Notes under the pieces: model-generated
Databases searched by the model: none
What the model was told of the DNA's origin: nothing
Seen by the model: only the letters and a program-made list of their open reading frames with translations
In this document: positions 58,973 to 64,000 of the stretch, piece by piece
Layout: every line of letters begins with the position of its first letter
Numbering within the stretch: position 1 is the stretch's first letter
Source: Yersinia massiliensis CCUG 53443
GTDB lineage: Bacteria; Pseudomonadota; Gammaproteobacteria; Enterobacterales; Enterobacteriaceae
Direction of reading: 5' to 3'
Assembly: GCF_000312485.1 (NCBI RefSeq)
Contig: NZ_HE997643.1
Span: 982,806-1,046,805 of the forward strand
Length of the DNA: 64,000 bases
Position numbers and translations under genes: made by a program

Positions 58973-59223
58973 GCAAAAAAGACCTTTGTAATGAAGCCCA
59001 AGGCAGAAAATAATGTGTTATCTGCGACAACCTATACTTTAGTGTTGATAAGCGGAATCAAACGCCGGAATAAGTGGCAAAATGGCACCTTGTTTGTCGA
59101 AAACAGTTAATTTAAAAAACAATTCGCGGTGGCACTGTCATCTTTTTAATGCATGATGATTCTGGTGAGGCAACCCATTGAGAAATTTAGTCACACGGCT
59201 TTGGCGTAATAAAAGGAGTTATT

Positions 59224-60684
59224 TTGAATCAATCACAAGCGACAACTCATCTCTCAGCAACCGAGGCGATTGATCGGCTGGAGACGTTATACGACTCTGC
59301 ACTGGCAGCATTACGTGATGCGATCAGTGCATTTATCCGCGACGGTGCTTTGCCGGATGTGGGGGAGCGAGCTAAGGGTTTATTCTCATACCCGCAATTG
59401 AGTGTGAGTTGGGATGGCCGGTTCCGTGATCACCAACGCACTCGTGCTTATGGGCGTTTCTCGCGTACGGGTCAATACAGCACCACTGTCACGCGGCCAG
59501 CGCTGTTCCGCGAATACCTGACTGAGCAGTTGTCTCTGCTAGAAACTGAGTATGGTGCCGTATTTGAAGTGACACCGTCACAACAAGAAATGCCATATCC
59601 TTTTGTTATTGATGGTTCCGATCTGATTCTGGATCGCTCAATGACGGCGGGGCTCGCACAGCATTTCCCGACCACTGATCTGGCAAAAATTGGTGATGAC
59701 ATCACTGATGGAATTGATACCGCCTCAGCGGATTTCCCGTTATCGCATTTTGATGCGCTGCGCACTGATTTTTCACTGGCGCGCCTGAAACACTATACCG
59801 GTACACCGGCAGAACATATTCAACCCTATATTCTTTTTACCAATTACAGCCGCTACGTTGATGAGTTTGTCAGTTGGGCTTGTGAGCAAATTCTGGACCC
59901 ATCTAGCCCTTATATCGCGCTGTCGTGTGCCGGTGGCAACTACATTACGGCGGAAACGGCCGATCCGGAAAGAACGACTTCTGATTTGGCCTGGAAGAAA
60001 CATCAAATGCCTGCTTATCACTTAGTGGCTGAAAGTGGGCATGGCATCACCTTGGTGAATATTGGTGTGGGCCCGTCCAATGCCAAAACTATTTGTGATC
60101 ATTTGGCGGTATTACGGCCACACGCGTGGTTGATGATCGGCCATTGCGGCGGTTTGCGAGAAAGTCAGGCGATTGGTGACTATGTTCTGGCGCATGCCTA
60201 TTTACGTGACGACCATGTACTCGATGCAGTATTACCGCCGGATATCCCAATTCCAAGTATCGCTGAAGTGCAGCGGGCACTATACGATGCCACCAAAGCC
60301 GTGAGTGGTATGCCGGGTGTTGAGGTAAAACAGCGGTTACGTACTGGTACAGTGGTGACCTCAGACGATCGTAACTGGGAACTGCGTTTTTCCGCTTCGG
60401 CGCTGCGTTTCAGCCTAAGCCGTGCAGTGGCCGTGGATATGGAAAGTGCGACTATTGCAGCGCAAGGTTATCGCTTCCGAGTGCCTTATGGCACGTTACT
60501 TTGTGTTTCGGATAAACCTTTACACGGTGAAATTAAATTACCGGGTCAGGCTAATCATTTCTATGAGGGTGCTATCTCTGAGCACTTGCAGATTGGTATT
60601 CGAGCCATAGACTTATTGCGTGCAGAAGGTGATCAATTACATTCACGTAAATTACGGACCTTTAACGAACCCCCATTCCGTTAA
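59224..60684 (+). CDS. amn: AMP nucleosidase Amn
   Basis: A 486-residue AMP nucleosidase (E. coli 484). The N-terminal regulatory domain carries 'YPQLSVSWDGRFRDHQRTRAYGRFSRTGQYSTTVTRP'. The C-terminal nucleoside phosphorylase-type domain has 'VNIGVGPSNAKTICDHLAVLRPHAWLMIGHCGGLRESQ' and the base-site 'VDMESATIAAQGYRF'. It cleaves AMP to adenine and ribose 5-phosphate. The start is TTG with AAGGAG eight bases upstream, so a rare start codon is well supported. Divergent from srfA. Confidence 0.95.
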   Translation: MNQSQATTHLSATEAIDRLETLYDSALAALRDAISAFIRDGALPDVGERAKGLFSYPQLSVSWDGRFRDHQRTRAYGRFSRTGQYSTTVTRPALFREYLTEQLSLLETEYGAVFEVTPSQQEMPYPFVIDGSDLILDRSMTAGLAQHFPTTDLAKIGDDITDGIDTASADFPLSHFDALRTDFSLARLKHYTGTPAEHIQPYILFTNYSRYVDEFVSWACEQILDPSSPYIALSCAGGNYITAETADPERTTSDLAWKKHQMPAYHLVAESGHGITLVNIGVGPSNAKTICDHLAVLRPHAWLMIGHCGGLRESQAIGDYVLAHAYLRDDHVLDAVLPPDIPIPSIAEVQRALYDATKAVSGMPGVEVKQRLRTGTVVTSDDRNWELRFSASALRFSLSRAVAVDMESATIAAQGYRFRVPYGTLLCVSDKPLHGEIKLPGQANHFYEGAISEHLQIGIRAIDLLRAEGDQLHSRKLRTFNEPPFR

Positions 60685-61139
60685 TAAGCACTGATTGCCG
60701 CAATAAATGGCGATAACCCATGAGCGGGTCTTTTAGAAGCTTCCCTCCTACATAGTGATAAAGAGGGAAGCGAATAAAAAATGACTATTGACTCGTTATA
60801 TGGGCAAGGCGAGAATCATTTGCGGCGGTTGTTAATAATTGGCCAATAAATAGCACTAATAAATAAATGGTTGCATGACAGCTATGCAGCCTGTTTATGT
60901 GGTGAATGATAATATTGGCGAATTAATAAAATGGAGGGTGCTTGTATTTATTCTATCAATATTAATTCCCAATATTTTTATATGCCAATACAACACTATT
61001 TCCTTTTTTAGTTGTATAACAATCACTAGCGAATCCCTTTGCGTTTAATTCTAACTCTATGAATTAGCGATATTTAGATGTTTCATTCATATTGGTTCTT
61101 TGCGCAGAGGTTAACGTAAATATATTCAGTGAGGTATTT
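60685..61139. other. amn downstream region with a hairpin
   Basis: A 455-base gap. GCTTCCCTC / GAGGGAAGC (60739-60747 and 60763-60771) form a 9-base stem 54 bases after amn, a possible terminator without a T-run. The rest is AT-rich (60830-61090) and probably carries the promoter of the lipase-like gene. No other gene was seen. Confidence 0.55.
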
Positions 61140-62273
61140 ATGACAGTATTGACAATTTATTTTTGTGGTACAGGATCGAACAAATTTGATGATTCCAACC
61201 TTAATTTTTGGAATGGGGAGTTGATTTCTAACCTAGCGTCTCATCATTTGGGTCGAGAATTTGCCGAATGGATTATTATCGATGGCCCGGGTAGCGGGAA
61301 TATTCAGGATGATGAACTCTGGGTGGAAAGTGGTAAGTATTACGGTTGGTTGGGCAGTGCTTTCGGTTACGGCTGGCAAGAAAACGTGAATCATGCCATC
61401 CAGATGATAAAAGGCAATTTCGACTGGCGGCGAGAGAAGTTGACCGAACAACAATATCTTCAACTAAAAAGAGCGGGCGTTCCCATTAAAGACGTTGAAG
61501 TCACGGGTTCTTTTTTCTGGCGGCACTATGACTACGGCAAGCGGAAAATAAGCCAACAGCAACTTCAACAGCAAATTATTCAATCTTTCCGGAAAGGCGG
61601 AGTTATTCCAACGCAAGTTAACCTTGTTGGTTGGAGCCGAGGTGGGATCAGTTGCCATATGCTCGCCAATGCAATGCTTGAGGACCCAACCTTAAAAACA
61701 ATCCCAGTGAATATTTTTGCAGTAGACCCCGTGCCCGGCCCAATGAATTTCCAACGTGAGAAAGTGACGTTAGGTCATAACGTCAAAGAATACGTGGCAT
61801 TCTATGCCAGAGATGAGCGTTCAAAAGGTTTTTCTTGCGTGATCCCCGAAACGGATAAATCAACGGCAGTGCATATCTACCCCATGTCAGGTCGGCATGC
61901 GACGCTGGTCGGTAATGCATCCAGTGATGGTATTTCCGGGAGTAAGATTTTGTTTGAACCAGGGATGGTCGTTCGTCATTTTGCGGAGACATGCCTAACA
62001 AGGTGGGGTGTCAATCAGGATAAAAAGCTTGATTTGGATGAAGAACAATTGTTCGAACTCCACATCGCAATGCAGAGGAATGCCGAACTCTATACAAAGA
62101 TGCAGAGTATTTCGTATACCGGTATAACTGAAAATGATGAGGGTGAACGTTATGTCTCTAAAGGAAAGATGGGTACCCGTTTCTCATTAATTAAGGGTGA
62201 CGTCTATACACCAGCATCAGGGTTAACCTCCGACTTTTTAGTCAATAACTCGATCTACGACAGACTAAAGTAA
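61140..62273 (+). CDS. Alpha/beta-hydrolase (lipase-like), possible secreted effector
   Basis: A 377-residue protein; the ATG at 61140 has GAGG upstream. A Ser-Asp-His triad can be proposed: Ser166 in 'LVGWSRGGISC' (GxSxG), Asp196 in 'IFAVDPVPGP' and His253 in 'SGRHATLVG'. The N-terminal 'IYFCGTGSNKFDD' is the oxyanion/start strand typical of Tle-type phospholipase effectors. No signal peptide, as for type VI effectors. It lies in an AT-rich surround with no secretion genes in the window. A 42-residue lipoprotein is encoded just downstream on the other strand. I cannot name the family with certainty. Confidence 0.72.
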   Translation: MTVLTIYFCGTGSNKFDDSNLNFWNGELISNLASHHLGREFAEWIIIDGPGSGNIQDDELWVESGKYYGWLGSAFGYGWQENVNHAIQMIKGNFDWRREKLTEQQYLQLKRAGVPIKDVEVTGSFFWRHYDYGKRKISQQQLQQQIIQSFRKGGVIPTQVNLVGWSRGGISCHMLANAMLEDPTLKTIPVNIFAVDPVPGPMNFQREKVTLGHNVKEYVAFYARDERSKGFSCVIPETDKSTAVHIYPMSGRHATLVGNASSDGISGSKILFEPGMVVRHFAETCLTRWGVNQDKKLDLDEEQLFELHIAMQRNAELYTKMQSISYTGITENDEGERYVSKGKMGTRFSLIKGDVYTPASGLTSDFLVNNSIYDRLK

Positions 62274-62282
62274 CCGCTGATA

Positions 62283-62300
62283 CTCAGCATTAATGCTGAG
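62283..62300. terminator. Perfect palindrome between convergent genes
   Basis: CTCAGCATTAATGCTGAG is an 18-base perfect palindrome, 10 bases after the lipase-like gene and 29 bases from the stop of the convergent small lipoprotein. No T-run; a bidirectional stop or a binding site. Confidence 0.55.
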
Positions 62301-62329
62301 AATAGGGTGTCATATCGACGCCCTTTGTC

Positions 62330-62458
62330 TTAGCGTCGAACACCAGTACCGATACTGATCGAGGATATTCCTCCCGAGCCACCACTCACGCCGACATGAC
62401 CGGTATTGGCACAACTGATTAAGAGCAGTGCAATCATCACTACCAGTAAATTCTTCAT
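62330..62458 (-). CDS. Small lipoprotein (42 residues)
   Basis: An open frame of 42 codons with AAGGA six bases before the ATG at 62458. The protein starts MKNLLVVMIALLLISCANTG: a signal peptide with a lipobox (L-I-S-C) and the acylated Cys at residue 16. The mature part is only 27 residues, rich in Gly and Ser, ending in two Arg. It should be anchored to an envelope membrane. I do not recognise it. It is convergent with the lipase-like gene. Tle-type lipases often have lipoprotein immunity partners, but those are usually larger and on the same strand. Confidence 0.72.
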   Translation of the reverse strand: MKNLLVVMIALLLISCANTGHVGVSGGSGGISSISIGTGVRR

Positions 62459-62643
62459 TGGGCGTCCTTCGCGGCTCATACATTAGATAACTTATTATAT
62501 CTCAACAGCGGAATAGGTCGCCATCAAACTCATATACAGCGCAAATGTATAGCGGTGATGGCTAGTTTCAACCTGATTGGAGACAGTATCTGTTTAATAA
62601 TCAGATCAACGACTTTGCTCCCATTTAATCAAGAGAATCCGCT

Positions 62644-63402
62644 ATGCACTTTACTCAAGCCATCGCCAGACTCCCAGCAGACACTTGTGGCCACGGCCAG
62701 ACAACGTCCAAATTGGGCGCCCCCGATGTCGCGGTCACAGGACAACAGTTTCTCGCCTATGTGGATACGTTGCTGCGACTGGGATTGAAAGTGACTATTT
62801 TGCCTGCGGCTCCGGCCTATCCTGATGCGCATTTTGTCGAAGACACTGCGGTAGTGATGCCGGAGTTGGCGGTGATAACACACCCAGGCGCGCCAAGTCG
62901 CCAAGGGGAGGTGGATACCATCGAACCACTCTTTACTGATCGACCTGTTTTTCGGATGAGCAATAACGGGCATCTTGATGGCGGCGATGTTTTGTTAGTG
63001 GGTAAACAATTCTTCATCGGGCTGACCTCGCGGACTGATCAGGTCGGGATTACTGAGTTTACGGGGGCAGTTGAGCAATATGGTTACAGTGTCACCGCTA
63101 TTGAAGTGAGCGCAGGGCTACACCTGAAATCGATTGTTAACTACGTGGGCCGCAACACTTTGTTGCTGACAGAGGATTACCAGCATCATCCTGCATTCGC
63201 GTCGTTTAATACCATTGTTATCCCTGAAGCGGAGTCCTATGCTGGAAATACGTTATGGATTAACGATACGTTAATTACCCCGCAGGGGTATCCTTACACC
63301 TTGGCACAAATTGAAAAACTGGGGATGCCGATTATCCAGCTCAATACCAGTGAGTTTAAAAAAATGGATGGCGGCTTGACCTGCCTCTCACTTCGTTTCT
63401 AA
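62644..63402 (+). CDS. Dimethylarginine dimethylaminohydrolase-type hydrolase
   Basis: A 252-residue amidinohydrolase of the DDAH/arginine deiminase superfamily. Catalytic residues are visible: 'FVEDTAVV' at 64-71, 'GHLDGGDVL' at 109-117, His160 in 'GLHLKSIV' and nucleophile Cys247 in 'GGLTCLSLRF'. DDAH hydrolyses N-methylated arginines to citrulline and methylamines. It is followed 44 bases later by an arginine-type substrate-binding protein, so uptake and use of methylarginine or a related guanidine is likely. Confidence 0.87.
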   Translation: MHFTQAIARLPADTCGHGQTTSKLGAPDVAVTGQQFLAYVDTLLRLGLKVTILPAAPAYPDAHFVEDTAVVMPELAVITHPGAPSRQGEVDTIEPLFTDRPVFRMSNNGHLDGGDVLLVGKQFFIGLTSRTDQVGITEFTGAVEQYGYSVTAIEVSAGLHLKSIVNYVGRNTLLLTEDYQHHPAFASFNTIVIPEAESYAGNTLWINDTLITPQGYPYTLAQIEKLGMPIIQLNTSEFKKMDGGLTCLSLRF

Positions 63403-63446
63403 TGACTTATCGTTTATAACGACTTGCCAACACCGGGATTTTAATC

Positions 63447-64000
63447 ATGAAAAAGACATTAGTTGCATTGTTTACTGGCCTGATACTTTCTGCTCCGATG
63501 CTTTCTACCCCAGTTGCGGCTCAAACGATTGAGACGATCAGTTTTGGTGTGGATGGCGGATATCCACCTTTTGACGTGCTTTCACCTAACGGCGAAATAA
63601 CAGGTTTTGATATCGATATCGCCAATGCATTGTGTGACAATTTGCATGCTAAATGTGTGTTTGTGAAGCAACCGTTCGAAAGCATGATTGCCGCGCTTAA
63701 CGCTAAAAAGTTCGATGCGATTATTGCGTCTCTTAGCATCACGGATGAACGTAAAAAAGAAGTCGATTTCACTGATCGCTATTATCGCAGTTCAGCCCAA
63801 TTAGTCGCGCGTAAAGGCAGTCCGTTGTTGCCAGACGCCGCGAGCTTGAAAGGCAAAACTGTCGGTGTGCAAACAGGTTCGATTCACGAAACTTATGCTA
63901 AAAAACATTGGGGTGGGCAAGGGGTGAAAATTGTCTCCTATGCCAATCAGGATAATGTTTACTTAGATCTCCTGTCTGGGCGTATTAACGCATCGCTGCA
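63447..64000 (+). CDS. ABC transporter substrate-binding protein, arginine/basic amino acid type (3' end outside window)
   Basis: The first 184 codons are present. The signal peptide is about residues 1-25 (ending PVAAQT). The solute-binding family 3 signature 'ITGFDIDIANALCDNL' and 'FDAIIASLSITDERKKEVDFTDRYY' is clear and resembles ArtI/ArtJ and HisJ. It binds a basic amino acid in the periplasm for an ABC importer whose other genes should lie past the window. Following the DDAH-like gene, its ligand may include methylarginines. The CDS runs off the right edge. Confidence 0.9.
   Translation, partial: MKKTLVALFTGLILSAPMLSTPVAAQTIETISFGVDGGYPPFDVLSPNGEITGFDIDIANALCDNLHAKCVFVKQPFESMIAALNAKKFDAIIASLSITDERKKEVDFTDRYYRSSAQLVARKGSPLLPDAASLKGKTVGVQTGSIHETYAKKHWGGQGVKIVSYANQDNVYLDLLSGRINASL

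Noticed and set aside
59135-59152. Pho box upstream of amn
   Set aside because: One CTGTCAT half is perfect, but the second half at the proper spacing does not match. E. coli amn is Pho-linked, so the idea is reasonable but not supported by the DNA here.

Overview
The window is chromosomal DNA of an enterobacterium. I infer Yersinia or a close Yersiniaceae relative. The evidence is a run of genes in E. coli-like order (ydgD-ydgU-asr, rstB-rstA, ydgI, ydgH, pntA-pntB, uspE, fnr, ogt; also ynbE-ydbL and azoR-hrpA) whose proteins are diverged from E. coli, interleaved with genes E. coli lacks at these places, and short ERIC-like intergenic repeats of the kind I remember from Yersinia. Species was not determined. 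I saw no tRNA, rRNA, insertion sequence, prophage or CRISPR array.

Bases 1-6.2 kb: the end of ynbE, then ydbL, then a D-arabinitol catabolic operon (dalD-dalK-dalT) on the minus strand with its SorC-type regulator dalR divergent. Bases 6.3-13.7 kb: azoR and the RNA helicase hrpA, a toxin-first type II toxin-antitoxin pair, then the acid-shock cluster ydgD-ydgU-asr. The 26-residue ydgU is easy to miss. Bases 14-28.3 kb: M32 carboxypeptidase, the RstB/RstA two-component system, an unknown gene, the YdgI antiporter, YdgH, transhydrogenase PntAB, UspE, Fnr, Ogt and an N-formylglutamate amidohydrolase-like enzyme. A candidate RstA box precedes asr, only about 4 kb from rstA. Fnr has a well-matched FNR site in its own promoter.

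Bases 28.4-34.2 kb: a DUF523/TudS-type protein, sbmC under a LexA box, a small AT-rich block holding a Cys-His-Asp enzyme candidate followed by a small exported protein, phoA with a Pho box, and a DUF4432 aldose-epimerase-like protein. Bases 34.3-42.7 kb: a 2-oxoglutarate/Fe(II) oxygenase, a TerB-domain membrane protein, YjjG, and a glutamine/glutamate acid-resistance operon (gadB-gadC-glutaminase).

Bases 43-52 kb: an accessory AT-rich region with a DUF1460 lipoprotein, a LysR-type regulator, a two-partner secretion pair (an FHA-type exoprotein with MBG/YDG-like repeats and its TpsB transporter), an unknown small gene and a CaiF/GrlA-type regulator. Bases 52-59 kb: the srfA-srfB-srfC operon, which encodes a single-span membrane protein, an actin/Hsp70-fold ATPase and a P-loop NTPase-like protein. 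It is the most system-like poorly understood unit here. Bases 59.2-64 kb: AMP nucleosidase, a lipase-fold protein resembling a secreted phospholipase effector, a 42-residue lipoprotein on the other strand, a DDAH-type hydrolase and the start of an arginine-type ABC substrate-binding protein.

Regulation visible in the DNA: FNR, LexA, PhoB and RstA candidate sites, putative SorC operators, several intrinsic terminators, two degenerate short tandem arrays and two ERIC-like elements flanking and splitting pntAB.
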